From Pycnococcus provasolii (Eukaryota > Chlorophyta > Pseudoscourfieldiophyceae > Pseudoscourfieldiales > Pycnococcaceae), in assembly GCA_938743325.2 (NCBI GenBank), contig OW568888.1:124001-188000 (forward strand): a stretch of 64,000 nt of DNA, written 5' to 3'. Every line of letters starts with the position of its first letter. Within the stretch, counting starts at the first letter, position 1. Position numbers and translations under genes: made by a program. The notes beneath the pieces are model-generated. The model had not been told where the DNA came from. It saw only the letters and a program-made list of their open reading frames with translations, and did no database searches. Below, in pieces: positions 1 through 9,650 of this stretch.

Positions 1-1275
1 ATCCTCACCATCCTCCGGGCTCCACTCGTCGTTGGCGCCTCGTCCAGGCGGCGCTTTCGAGGAGCTCGACGCGAACGGCGACGGCCTTGCAATTCCGGGT
101 ATGTTCAAGACGCCTGGGAGTCGGTTGACATTCTTCGACCGCTGCGCAAGCGTGCCCCTGATCACACCACCGCCACTCGCACCAGCCTCGCCACCCACCT
201 GCCTTGTGATGAGCCTAAGAATCAGCTCCGCCGTGTCCTCCTCATTCTCGCTCGCGAGCAGCTCGAGGCGCTCGAGCAGAGTCGCCTCGGAAGCGCCGGC
301 GAGCAGCCAAGCGAGCTGCGGCGGTGGCGCGGATGCGAGAGCTGCGGCAACGTGGCGCACCGCAGCTCTTCCCAGCCGGCGCTGCAGTCTGCTTACTAGC
401 GCACGTGCCGCGGCACGAAGTCGCGTCACCGGCGGGTCGACGTCGGGCGGCACGTCATCCATGTCGCCTCCACCGCTCTTCAGGGCAGCGGGTACTCCCC
501 AGTTGCTCGCGCCTCCCTCGAAGTCCTCCGGCGTGAGGTCAATCTGAGTCACCTTTGCGCGCAGGTATGCCGCGGACGTGTCGACGCTATCAATACGAAA
601 CCTGCACACGCCCTGAAGAAGGAGGGCAAAGGACCTTGGATTTTCGGTACGCACGAGCTGCATGACGCGCGCGGCTGTTCCGACGGGGAACAGGCCGCCG
701 CCGTTTGTTTTTTCGTGGTTTCCGCTTTCGTGTTCTCCGGAGTTGTTTTCGAACGGCGACGGTTCGTCCGCCGGTGACGTCGACGCATCGCCGTTGGTTG
801 GCTGCGAGAGGAACGGCACGACGCCGACCATGAGGTCCTTGGCGTTCCCCGAGTTGGTTTTGGCGTCCGTGAGGAGGTGTTCAATGAGAGAGATGGACGC
901 CGCGCCTGACGCCTCGAATCGCATCACGCCGTACGGCAGCAGGACGTTATCAGGCAGTGCGAGGACGGGTAAGGTGGCTTGTTGCGCGCCAGCGGAAGGG
1001 GGACCTCCTCCTCCTCCTGATGCGCCTCCAGGTCCTCCTGAAAAAACTGCTGAACCAGCACCACCCCCAGGAACGGAAACACCGAGACGAACACCCCCTG
1101 ACGCCAAGTTGAAATCCAAACCATCCAAATGAGAAGTAGTCCCCTGCGCCAATCCCGTGCCCTGCGCCAATCGTTTTCCCACCACCATTGAATTCCCATC
1201 CAACAAGGCCCCATCCAAGGACAAACCACCTGCAAGCAGAGAGCCTGTTATCATCATAGAGGGCACGTGCGCCAT
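1..1275 (-). CDS. Lon protease, N-terminal part (possibly peroxisomal LON2 type), 3' end outside window
   Basis: Lon is an ATP-dependent serine protease of organelles. The open frame runs from an ATG at 1275 on the minus strand without a stop to the left edge, about 425 residues. The Lon substrate-binding (LAN) domain starts near residue 100 with LPVLALPDNVLLP and SISLIEHLL, followed by GLFPVGTAARVMQLVRTE and FALLLQGVCRFRI, all typical of the family. A helical stretch with LVSRLQRRL and ATLLERLELLASENEE follows. The AAA+ and Ser-Lys protease domains would lie beyond the edge. The opening resembles plant LON2 more than mitochondrial LON1, but residues 1-100 are an unusual Gly/Ser/Leu-rich extension, so the target organelle is open. 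The region just before the left edge is a low-complexity Ser/Gly/Pro insert. Family is seen directly; subtype is inferred. Confidence 0.8.
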   Translation of the reverse strand, partial: MAHVPSMMITGSLLAGGLSLDGALLDGNSMVVGKRLAQGTGLAQGTTSHLDGLDFNLASGGVRLGVSVPGGGAGSAVFSGGPGGASGGGGGPPSAGAQQATLPVLALPDNVLLPYGVMRFEASGAASISLIEHLLTDAKTNSGNAKDLMVGVVPFLSQPTNGDASTSPADEPSPFENNSGEHESGNHEKTNGGGLFPVGTAARVMQLVRTENPRSFALLLQGVCRFRIDSVDTSAAYLRAKVTQIDLTPEDFEGGASNWGVPAALKSGGGDMDDVPPDVDPPVTRLRAAARALVSRLQRRLGRAAVRHVAAALASAPPPQLAWLLAGASEATLLERLELLASENEEDTAELILRLITRQVGGEAGASGGGVIRGTLAQRSKNVNRLPGVLNIPGIARPSPFASSSSKAPPGRGANDEWSPEDGED

Positions 1276-1788
1276 AAGCAACACCAAGCAGTGGATGTGA
1301 AGAATGATTCACAAGCGTTCTGTTGACGTGGCGTTCCCCGGAGAGAAGGGGAAGGGGGAAGCAGGCCGAGGAAAGGAAGAAAGCCAAAGGAAAGGGGACG
1401 GATAAGAAGGAGCCTCCGGGTGGTTTCCCCCCCGAGGAGGAGTTTCTGCACGGAAAAAAACCCTCCCTCCGCGGGGGACGTGGTTTTTCAGCCTCCCGCA
1501 AGCCTCCCCTCCCAGTCCCGAGTGAGTTGTTCAGGTTTCCCCCGAGCGGGCGGGGTTCTTCTTTCACCACTACTTTCCGCACAGAAGCGGTCCCTCCCTG
1601 CGATTCTGCGAACGCAAAGGGGGGAGGGGGCCCGTGCAAACCCTAGTCTAGAACCCCCAAACGACACTTCTTCCGGGCTGGAACCCCCAAACGATAGGTA
1701 GCCAAGGGCATATTAATCCGCCCTTGAGGTAGGGTAGCTGTCACTTGAAAAGCGTCACAAACTGTCACATACATCCTATAGTCTACTT
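1276..1788. other. Intergenic stretch between two minus-strand genes
   Basis: This 513-base stretch holds the presumed promoter of the Lon gene. It is purine-rich on the plus strand around 1340-1400 and has two near copies of GGAACCCCCAAACGA around 1650-1695. Long open frames on both strands here have coding-unlike composition and no family resemblance, so no gene is called. Confidence 0.5.
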
Positions 1789-3174
1789 TTACTTATCCAT
1801 ATCCACAACGTGCGCATTTGCTCTCTGCAGCACGCCATTCCAGCCGTCGACGCACAAACCTTGCACCTCCGCGCACAACAGTAAAGTGTGGGCGAGCGCA
1901 TCGCCAGAAGCGGACAGCAAAGACTCCTCGGCGGCGTCGGCGTCGGACATGTCACTGGCGGCGGAATCGAGTTTGTCCGCACATGCGCGTAGAGCGTGTG
2001 CGTAGATGCGTAGCGAGTCCGCGACGTCGACGTCCGTGTCGGCGTCGTAACTCCTGCGGTGCGCCGCCGCGACGAGCGACGTGATGTCTGTGGAGCGTCG
2101 CGGAGGCACGTACACGCTTGTCATCACATCGACATCGACGCGATCAAGCTCGTACAGAGGTATGCGCTCGACGCGCTGCTCGACTTCGTCGCACGCGATG
2201 GATGCTCTGCTTGACTCCGTCGTCGACCGAGCAAGTGACGCGTCAATTGCCCGGTCGACGACAGATGACGACTCCGCCGCGCCGTGCTCGCGTCCGCCCG
2301 CAGCATGCACGACGGACACCTCGTGCTCGTCGTCGTATCCCACCTCAAGCAGGCACAGCTTGAGCTCGCTAGCAACGTGCTGCGTGCACACCTGCGCGTA
2401 CAGAGCGGGTGTCGCCGTATGGCACATCGACGCCGGGAAAGGCGCGTGAGAAATCACATCCATGGCGTCGTGTATGACGAGCCCAGGTTCGAACATGTCA
2501 ACGCCGAGCGCGGCGAGCGTGGGCTCGACAAAGCTCACACCGCACACGACTCGCACTTCCACATCGCTCGTGGAATTCTGTATCTTCACCGCCGCGGACT
2601 CCGCGACCGTCGGGTCTCCAGGAACGGCGTACGCAATCATGCCAGGTTGTGTTCGAGCCTCCTGCACGACGTACTTCAGGATGCCGTCGTACGTCTCTTG
2701 AAACGACGACGCGTGCTCGTAGAACTCGTCAAGCGGCTTAACTTTCGCCTGTATTGCCGGCGGAAGCTGCGCAAGTGTTGGGTGTGCCTTTGTTCTCGTG
2801 AGAATGACACGCGCGTCGACCAAGGCGGCGAGCGCCTCGAGCGTGAGGTGGCGCGCTCCACACGGCCCCAGTCCAACGACGGCGATGTCAGGCGAGTGCT
2901 GCGACGTCGTCTCGTTAGATTCCGTCGCACTGGCCGGCACTGAGCCTTGCGTGGACCCTGACGACGACGCATGCGAACGCCAACATCGATTCGCCACTAA
3001 TCGAATGCAACTATCCCTACGAGGTTCACCGAAGAGAAGAAAAAGGGGAGGACGAATTAAAGACGAAGAAAAAGACGAAGTAGGATGACGAGCACACCCC
3101 CCCGAACGATGCCTTAAAAGAGTCGTGGTATGTGAAGAGCGAGGCCGTGTATGACGGGGACGGGGAGGCGCCAT
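1789..3174 (-). CDS. YabN-like tetrapyrrole methylase with reduced MazG tail, probably organelle-targeted
   Basis: This 461-residue protein has a basic, Ser/Arg-rich N-terminus (residues 1-70) suited to a transit peptide. Residues 96-345 match the SAM-dependent tetrapyrrole (corrin/porphyrin) methylase fold as found in bacterial MazG/YabN proteins: DIAVVGLGPCGARHLTLEA at the start, YAVPGDPTVAES at 182-193 (SAM-binding loop), VVCGVSFVEPTLAALGVD at 209-226, and the boundary motif RIPLYELDR ... MTSVYVPP at 337-358. Bacterial YabN continues into a MazG nucleotide pyrophosphohydrolase domain. Here the remaining ~100 residues keep a MazG-like final helix (near ALAHTLLLCAEVQ) but not the usual GCPWD and EExxE metal-site signatures. 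The substrate is unknown in this family. The ATG at 3174 is the only start that keeps the leader. Confidence 0.72.
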   Translation of the reverse strand: MAPPRPRHTRPRSSHTTTLLRHRSGGCARHPTSSFSSSLIRPPLFLLFGEPRRDSCIRLVANRCWRSHASSSGSTQGSVPASATESNETTSQHSPDIAVVGLGPCGARHLTLEALAALVDARVILTRTKAHPTLAQLPPAIQAKVKPLDEFYEHASSFQETYDGILKYVVQEARTQPGMIAYAVPGDPTVAESAAVKIQNSTSDVEVRVVCGVSFVEPTLAALGVDMFEPGLVIHDAMDVISHAPFPASMCHTATPALYAQVCTQHVASELKLCLLEVGYDDEHEVSVVHAAGGREHGAAESSSVVDRAIDASLARSTTESSRASIACDEVEQRVERIPLYELDRVDVDVMTSVYVPPRRSTDITSLVAAAHRRSYDADTDVDVADSLRIYAHALRACADKLDSAASDMSDADAAEESLLSASGDALAHTLLLCAEVQGLCVDGWNGVLQRANAHVVDMDK

Positions 3175-3331
3175 GGTGGGACCTGTTGGGAATGAATGCC
3201 CACCCGAGCTGATAAGGGATGAGGAAGGGGGTTACCTTTAGGGTTTCAAGACGAACTAGGGTTATCGTAGGGAGAGCGGGATCCCCATTCCTACCCTTTT
3301 AAAGAGGACTCCTAAGCTTAATAAGAGGGAG

Positions 3332-3399
3332 ATAGGGTTAGGGTTTAGGAAATGGTATTCTTGATTAGGGTTAGGGTTAGGGCTAGGGTTAGGGTTAGG
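3332..3399 (+). repeat. Interstitial telomere-like tract
   Basis: Two short blocks of TTAGGG with some TTTAGGG and GGGCTAGGG lie 160-225 bases upstream of the minus-strand methylase start, directly next to the left repeat of the retroelement. Both sides are ordinary gene-bearing DNA, so this is not a chromosome end. Confidence 0.85.
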
Positions 3400-3401
3400 T
3401 G

Positions 3402-3571
3402 AAATCTTCAGTTCTACTTGTTTAATTGGGGTTTTTGATTAGGGGGAGTCGCTCGCGCAGCTGGTTCTGGGCGGCCGCCCGGCGGGTCTCGAGACCCTCC
3501 GGCGGCCTCTCCCTTAAGGCTGCTCGCGCGTATCCACTCTTGCTGTTGGTTGCTTGCTTCGCAAACAACCT
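3402..3571 (+). repeat. Left repeat A1 of the DIRS-group relic
   Basis: This 170-base unit is identical, as read by eye, to 6257-6426. It is the outer left member of the split direct repeat pair. Confidence 0.9.
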
Positions 3572-6235
3572 AACAGCCGCACTACACGCGAGTAGTGGGA
3601 GGTCGAACACACGCCGAACGCGTCTTCGAGGGACGTAGTTCGTGTACCGAAACGGTCTGAATACCTACGTTTAGATCGAAACATCAGCAACCTTCGATTG
3701 GAAGTGTACTGTTGGATTCTTAATCGATTGATTAATGGGTGACGCGCCGAACGAACTCGAGGTTCTGGAAGCTCGTCGCGAAATATTGCAGCTGGAGATT
3801 GCGCTAGCGCAGGAGCGCCGCGCAGCTGCAGAAGCAGAGCAGAAGGGCAAGAAAGCGGCCGAAGAAGGAGGCGAGCCTACGTTAGATTACGTGGTGCCGG
3901 CCAGCTATCCGGACGCTCGCCACGCGGAGTCGCTACCTACGACTGGGATTCCGCGTCGTGGCAAGCCAACACTGCTTTCCTTGCCGTCGAACCCTGTTCT
4001 TCAGCACCTAGAGGCTGAATCGGTGATGGCGCTGCGGCCGGCGAGGTTCCACTTACGCGAGATCTACGACGTGATCGGCACGCTGCAAGGATGGAACGGA
4101 CGTGTCTCACTCACGAAACAGGCGCTCCGAGATCTGAGATGGTGGGCACGCCTCCGGGCCGAGGATACGGGCTGTCCGATCTGGCGCCCGATCGAAACGG
4201 CCACGCTGCACACCGACAGCTCTGGATTCGCCTGGGGAGCCGTGCTCGACGGCAAGCTGGAAGCACGCGGCTACTGGACGTCGGAGGAAGCGGAGGATCA
4301 CATCACGCTCAACGAGTTGCGCGCAGTGACGCGAGCAGTGACAACATTCAGATCGCAACTCGAAGGCAAGACAGTACAGCACTTCGAGGACAACATGGGC
4401 GTGGTACATATCATAAACGGATTGACCACCCGCTCCCCGGCGATCATGACGGAGCTGCGTCTGCTGTGGAGGGTGCTCGATCTGAACGGCATCAACCTCC
4501 TCACCGAGTACATAAACACGAAGGAGAATGTGCAAGCGGACGCTCTCAGTCGCCTCGACGACGAGGAAGACTGGCAGCTGAACCCGAAGGTGTTCCGGAT
4601 GATAGACGCCGTCGAGCAGCATTCAGTGGACCGGTTCGCGACGGCATTGAACGCGTTGCTACCGCGGTTCAATTCGCGCTGGGAGCAACCGGGCGCAGAG
4701 GCGGTCAACTCGCTCGCGCTGAGCGACGAGCAGTGGCGCAGCGAGAAGAATTGGTGCAACCCGCCGTGGAGTCTGCTGCCAACATTGGCGGACAAGTTGG
4801 AGCAGTCGGGCGCCGCAGCTACCGTCGTGGCACCGGATTGGCCGAGGGAGAACTGGGCAGCGAAGCTCGACGCCCTGGCGATCGAGGTCACGCGGATCCC
4901 GGCTCACACCGGGCTGTTCATCCCGGGTCGACGGCGGACAGCACACGGGGCAGGAGCACCTCGCTGGGACGTCGTGGTATATCACATACCACGGCGCCCG
5001 CCCCGGCATTCGTGATTCCGCGCAGGCGCGTGGCGCCGCGCGTCCAGCGGCAGTACAAGGTGCAGCAGGGGGCGATCGCACCGTGGGCTGGCGCGATTCG
5101 CAAACGCATGGAGCGCATCGCGCCGGGCGACCCTGACGGCTTAACCGATTGGGTTGCCCAGTCCTTGTCAGCTGGATCGTACCGCACGTACGGAGGAACA
5201 TGGCGTATGTTCCAGAAATACTGCGATGAAGCTGGCGTCTGCTCGCTGCCGGCTACGTCATACACGGTCGCATGCTACCTCAAGTGGCTGGGTGAGCGTG
5301 GCACGGTCCAGAAAAAATCACTGAAACCGTATCTATCGGTGATCAATACCGTGCACAAAGACTTGGGGTACCGTCAGCGACCCGCGATTGGCGCTCTCGT
5401 TAAGTCCATGAAGCGGGCCTACGGGCGCAAGGTAGTCCGCATCAGGCCGGCACCGCGCATCCTGGTGATGCCCGCACGCATCGTCCTGGACATGTGGCAC
5501 CGCGTTGAGAAGCTCACAGCTCTACCTGATCTCGAGTACATTACCAAGCTCCCCGAGATTCGGGCACTCCTCGCGTGCATTGTCTGCTACATTACCGGGT
5601 CGCGCCCGAGTTCCATTGCGTTACTGCCGCTGACGGGTGTCTCGTTCGCACTGGGCTCGGAGCTTGGCATCCAGCGCTCTTACGTCAAGACTGCTCCGGA
5701 TGCTTGCGACTTCGACGTTCCCGGCCGCAGAACGGTCAGCTGGCCAGTGACTGCCACGTGGCAGACGCTGGGCCGAATGCTCATGCGCTACGACCGGATG
5801 CGCCGGCGGGTGTGCTCGCGGGCGACGCACTTCTTCAACCTTGGGGAGAAGGCGCGTGGCGACGCGTTTGCGCGATGGCTGCCGGTCGCGCTGCGAGCTG
5901 TTGGAGCTGCAGCCCCGCCCAACGGACACTACGCGCCCAAGAGCTTTCGCTCTGGGTTCGCGTCCGCGGTGACCGCGATGAACGTCTCACCAGACAGACG
6001 TAACTACATCGCGGGCTGGGCTGCGAACTCGCATGCGGTCGGCACTCACTACGTCGACAACAGTGTCGTCGTTGATGACGCCGCCCGCTTCCTTTTTGGC
6101 CACCTCATCGGCTTGCCGCCGCCTCCTGTGGAGGTGCCTGTCGCGCCTGTCGCGCCTTGGAGCTCGCCGCTGGCCAATTTGGCGTCACGATTGGTGACAC
6201 TCGTCTCTCCTCTTCGTGGAGATACGTGACTATGA

Positions 6236-6259
6236 TGGCAATACTGGCCCCCCCTAAAA
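6236..6259 (+). repeat. Inner repeat B1 of the DIRS-group relic
   Basis: This 24-base unit beginning TGGCAATACTGG and ending in a C7 run plus TAAAA overlaps the start of A2 and recurs at 6520-6543. Confidence 0.85.
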
Positions 6260-6426
6260 TCTTCAGTTCTACTTGTTTAATTGGGGTTTTTGATTAGGGG
6301 GAGTCGCTCGCGCAGCTGGTTCTGGGCGGCCGCCCGGCGGGTCTCGAGACCCTCCGGCGGCCTCTCCCTTAAGGCTGCTCGCGCGTATCCACTCTTGCTG
6401 TTGGTTGCTTGCTTCGCAAACAACCT
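6257..6426 (+). repeat. Inner repeat A2 of the DIRS-group relic
   Basis: Second identical copy of the 170-base A unit, directly after B1. Confidence 0.9.
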
Positions 6427-6519
6427 CCCACCCTCCCTCCCTGTTGACTATAGTTGGTTACTGGAGCAGGAGACCTACTTTTGGTTTTAATTTCGGTTTG
6501 TGTAAAAGATGACCTTCAT

Positions 6520-6543
6520 TGGCAATACTGGCCCCCCCTAAAA
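6520..6543 (+). repeat. Right outer repeat B2 of the DIRS-group relic
   Basis: Second copy of the 24-base B unit. It closes the A1-B1-A2-B2 arrangement about 100 bases before the STT3 start codon. Confidence 0.85.
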
Positions 6544-6645
6544 CCCTTAGTTAGTCTAGTGTTAGTTTCCACTTTCAAGCAGGGCTGTTTCTTCTCGAAG
6601 AGTTGTCCCACCCAGATCGGATCATTCTCGCGCGATCGGGACGCC

Positions 6646-9099
6646 ATGGCGAAGCCGTCCTCCGCTCCGGCTGCTCCTCAAGCTGTAGTTAAGAAACCTC
6701 ACTCGTTAATGGGACTCTCTCAAGTCTTATCAGGATGGTCGTCGTTCGTGTACGTGGTACTGCTAGCACACGCCGCCTACTACGCGTACGACATACGCCT
6801 CTTCGCGGTACGCAACTATGGACGAATCATACACGAATTCGACCCGTGGTTCAACTTCAGAGCGACGCAGTACCTTGAAGCGAACGGGGCAGAGCGATTC
6901 TTCAAGTGGTTCGACTACATGGTCTGGTACCCGCTCGGACGACCCGTTGGCACCACAATCTACCCCGGAATGCAATTCACCGCCGTGTACATCTACCGCG
7001 CGGCGCAGGCACTCCTCGGGCCGGAGAAAGCCATGTCGCTCAACGACGTGTGCGTCTTCATGCCCGCGTGGTTCGGTGTCGTCGCGACTCTTCTGGTGGG
7101 CATGCTCGCTTACGAGTGCTCCGGATCCGCGCAGGCGGGAGTCGCCGCGTCGCTCGTCATGGCTGTCATCCCGAGCCACATCATGCGCGCTATCGCCGGC
7201 GGATTCGACAACGAGAGCGTCGCCATCACCGCTATGGTGCTCACGTTCTACCTCTGGACGAGGAGCGTGCGCAACAAAGGTAGCTGGCCGTTTGGAATTC
7301 TCGCGGGACTCGCGTACTTCTACATGGTCGCCACGTGGGGAGGATTCGTGTTCGTCCTGAACCTCGTCGCAGTCCACGCTTTCGTGCTCGTCGTGACCGG
7401 GAAGTACACGCACGGGCTGCACAAGTCGTACACGCTCTTCTACATCATCGGAACCGTGCTCGCAATCCAGGTGCCCATCGTGAACCTCACGCCGCTGAAG
7501 TCCATGGAGCAGCTGAGCGCACTTCTCGTCTTCGCAGGCATGCAGGTGTGGGCATTCATGGAGTACCGCATCGAGGCGAAGAAGGCTAAGACGTTCGCGG
7601 AGAAGTGGCAGGTTCGCATTCCGATCATCACGGCGGCAGCCATGGCTGGCGTTGCGGTGATCATCGCGCTCATCCCCACCGGGTACTTTGGACCGCTCAG
7701 CACACGAGTGCGCGGATTGTTCATCAAGCACACGCGAACGGGCAATCCTCTCGTCGACAGTGTTGCCGAGCACCAGCCCGCCAACTCCGACGCGTACTGG
7801 CACTACCTGCACTACGCATGCTACTACGCGCCGTTCGGGTTCCTGTTCTCGTTCGTGCGAGGAACGCCCGGCGCGCTGTTCGTCGTCATATACTCCGCGG
7901 TGTCGTACTACTTCTCGTCGAAGATGAACCGCCTCATCATCCTCATGGGGCCCATCGCATCCGTGGCATCTGGAATCGCCATTGGCTATGCCAGTGAGTG
8001 GTGCCTCGATCAGGTGGACATGTTCTTCTCGGACTTCCTCAACATTCAGCTGCCACCGCTCACGCGGCGTGCGGCGGCAGCACTGAAGGAGAAGGAGGAG
8101 GCTGCGAAATCCGCCGCCGCCGCGTCTACCACGCCCGCCGCCGCAACCACCAACACGCCTGGCAAGGGAAAACGATCCAAGGACTCCGCGTCGACGTCGT
8201 CAAAGGAATCTGGAGATGCCATGAGCACGCTGGAAGAGACGATCGGCAAGCCGCTTCGCGGCGTGTACAACTCGCCCATCGCCAAGATTATCCGCATCGT
8301 CGCCGCCGTCGCTTTTGTGGTGCAGACATACACGTACACCCGCGAATTCTTCTCGTTTTCGTACTCGTTTGCTGAGCAGACGAGCCAGCCTCAGATTGTG
8401 TTCAAGGGCCAGTTGCGCGACGGACGAACGATCACGGTGAACGACTACGTCGAGAGCTACGAGTGGCTTCGTGACAACACGCCCGAGGATGCGCGCATTA
8501 TGGCATGGTGGGATTACGGCTACCAGATCACGGGCATTGCAAATCGAACGAGCGTGGCGGATGGCAACACATGGAATCTCGAGCACATCGCGCTGATTGG
8601 CAGAGCGCTCACGTCGAGCGAGAAGAAGGCGCACAAGATTGTGCGCCATCTTGCTGACTACGTGCTTGTTTGGGCGGGAGGAGGCGGTGACGACCTTGCC
8701 AAGTCGCCGCACATTGCTCGTATTGGCACATCCGTCTACCATGACATCTGCCCGAATGATCCGCTGTGCCGCGGATTTGGTTTCTACGACCAGCAACGCA
8801 CGCCCACACCCAGCATGGCAGCAAGCCTTCTGTACAAAATGGTGATGCACAATCACGCGCCAGATGTGACGGTGGACGATACGCTTTTCAAGGAGGTGTA
8901 CTCGTCCAAGTACGGCAAGGTGCGAATCTTCAAGGTGCTGAAGGTGAGCAAAAAGTCGAAAAAATGGGTGGCTGATCCCGCGAATCGCAAGTGCGATCGC
9001 CCAGGATCATGGTACTGCCCTGGCCAGTATCCACCAGACTTGCCTGGTCCGCCGGAGACATTCCGCCAGCTCAACTACGATGAGGCGAACAAGGATTAA
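6646..9099 (+). CDS. STT3: Oligosaccharyltransferase catalytic subunit STT3
   Basis: STT3 transfers the lipid-linked oligosaccharide to Asn in N-X-S/T sequons at the ER membrane. The 817-residue product starts at the ATG at 6646; the open frame upstream has only a TTG and runs into the retroelement repeat. Hallmarks: a first-loop acidic motif in HEFDPWFNFR (63-72), FDNESVAI, the SVAEHQP stretch (residues ~370), a row of about a dozen membrane spans, and the catalytic WWDYGYQI at 621-628 in the luminal domain, followed by NTWNLEHIALIGRALTSSE. A Lys/Ala/Ser-rich insert with TTPAAATTNTP lies near residues 485-525 between the membrane part and the luminal domain. Length fits the family (700-850). 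The ends and catalytic motif are intact. Confidence 0.96.
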   Translation: MAKPSSAPAAPQAVVKKPHSLMGLSQVLSGWSSFVYVVLLAHAAYYAYDIRLFAVRNYGRIIHEFDPWFNFRATQYLEANGAERFFKWFDYMVWYPLGRPVGTTIYPGMQFTAVYIYRAAQALLGPEKAMSLNDVCVFMPAWFGVVATLLVGMLAYECSGSAQAGVAASLVMAVIPSHIMRAIAGGFDNESVAITAMVLTFYLWTRSVRNKGSWPFGILAGLAYFYMVATWGGFVFVLNLVAVHAFVLVVTGKYTHGLHKSYTLFYIIGTVLAIQVPIVNLTPLKSMEQLSALLVFAGMQVWAFMEYRIEAKKAKTFAEKWQVRIPIITAAAMAGVAVIIALIPTGYFGPLSTRVRGLFIKHTRTGNPLVDSVAEHQPANSDAYWHYLHYACYYAPFGFLFSFVRGTPGALFVVIYSAVSYYFSSKMNRLIILMGPIASVASGIAIGYASEWCLDQVDMFFSDFLNIQLPPLTRRAAAALKEKEEAAKSAAAASTTPAAATTNTPGKGKRSKDSASTSSKESGDAMSTLEETIGKPLRGVYNSPIAKIIRIVAAVAFVVQTYTYTREFFSFSYSFAEQTSQPQIVFKGQLRDGRTITVNDYVESYEWLRDNTPEDARIMAWWDYGYQITGIANRTSVADGNTWNLEHIALIGRALTSSEKKAHKIVRHLADYVLVWAGGGGDDLAKSPHIARIGTSVYHDICPNDPLCRGFGFYDQQRTPTPSMAASLLYKMVMHNHAPDVTVDDTLFKEVYSSKYGKVRIFKVLKVSKKSKKWVADPANRKCDRPGSWYCPGQYPPDLPGPPETFRQLNYDEANKD

Positions 9100-9235
9100 A
9101 TGTGCAAGATGCTTTGTTTTTGCTTGCTGAGTCCGCACTATCGCAGTGGGATTTATGCAGCTCAGCTCAGCTCACTTCTTTTCTTTTCTGCTGAATGAAT
9201 GGGTTTGCAGAAAGAATTTTCTTGTGTGAAGAGAG

Positions 9236-9276
9236 AGTGTGAGTATGTGTGAGTGTGTGTGTGAGTGTGAGTGTGC
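9236..9276 (+). repeat. (GT)n-like microsatellite
   Basis: Imperfect GTGTGAGT repeat in the 3' flank of STT3. Confidence 0.8.
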
Positions 9277-9453
9277 TTGTAGGGCGGATTTGTGGTTAGG
9301 GATTGGATTGGATCGATGGCTGAGTGTTGGAGACGGAGGTGGTGATGGAGGGAGGGTGAGAGTGTGTGAGAGGAGGAGGAGGAGGACTTTTCAACAACAT
9401 CTGTTTCGTAACAAAACTTTGACATGTTTTTTTTCCTTCCGAACCTTACTTTT

Positions 9454-9581
9454 ACAATACATTGTATTGTGAATGCGTGATATTGTATATCACGTACAAT
9501 ATCATTGATATTGTGAAGAATACGTGGTCGTATTCTTATATACATACAGTCTATGTATACAGATTTGACTGAGCAGTCAAA
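9454..9581. repeat. Array of six adjacent short perfect hairpins
   Basis: Six independent perfect inverted repeats stand almost edge to edge between the convergent STT3 and DcpS genes. They are 9454-9470 (ACAATAC, loop ATT), 9477-9493 (GTGATAT, loop TGT), 9497-9513 (CAATATC, loop ATT), 9517-9536 (AGAATACG, loop TGGT), 9539-9559 (TATACATA, loop CAGTC) and 9564-9581 (TTTGACTG, loop AG). Arms are 7-8 bases and differ from one another, so this is not a tandem repeat. A role in transcript 3' ends, or an origin as nested palindromic insertions, is possible; neither is shown. Confidence 0.85.
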
Positions 9582-9650
9582 ATGAATGAAAGGTACACAC
9601 CCTCACACCCTCACCCTCACCCGTCTATTCGCAAACTGAGAAACCGCCAC

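Larger units (their letters stand above)
3402..6543 (+). mobile_element. Fossil DIRS-group (PAT/Ngaro-like) tyrosine-recombinase retroelement
   Basis: A retroelement relic about 3.1 kb long. Visible parts, in order: a left repeat, a short coiled-coil-like leader (from 3735), a DIRS-type RNase H region with its following conserved tail (to about 5015), and a tyrosine recombinase region (about 5090-6229), then a right repeat block. The ends form the split direct repeat pattern A1 - body - B1 - A2 - B2 known for the PAT/Ngaro side of the DIRS order. The 170-base A copies read identical, so insertion looks recent. Not every part expected of an intact element is visible, so it is treated as a broken copy. 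It sits in the upstream region of STT3. Confidence 0.8.

Noticed and set aside
950-1639. 229-codon minus-strand frame overlapping the Lon start
   Set aside because: It begins with TTG, is low-complexity and is out of frame with the Lon domain.
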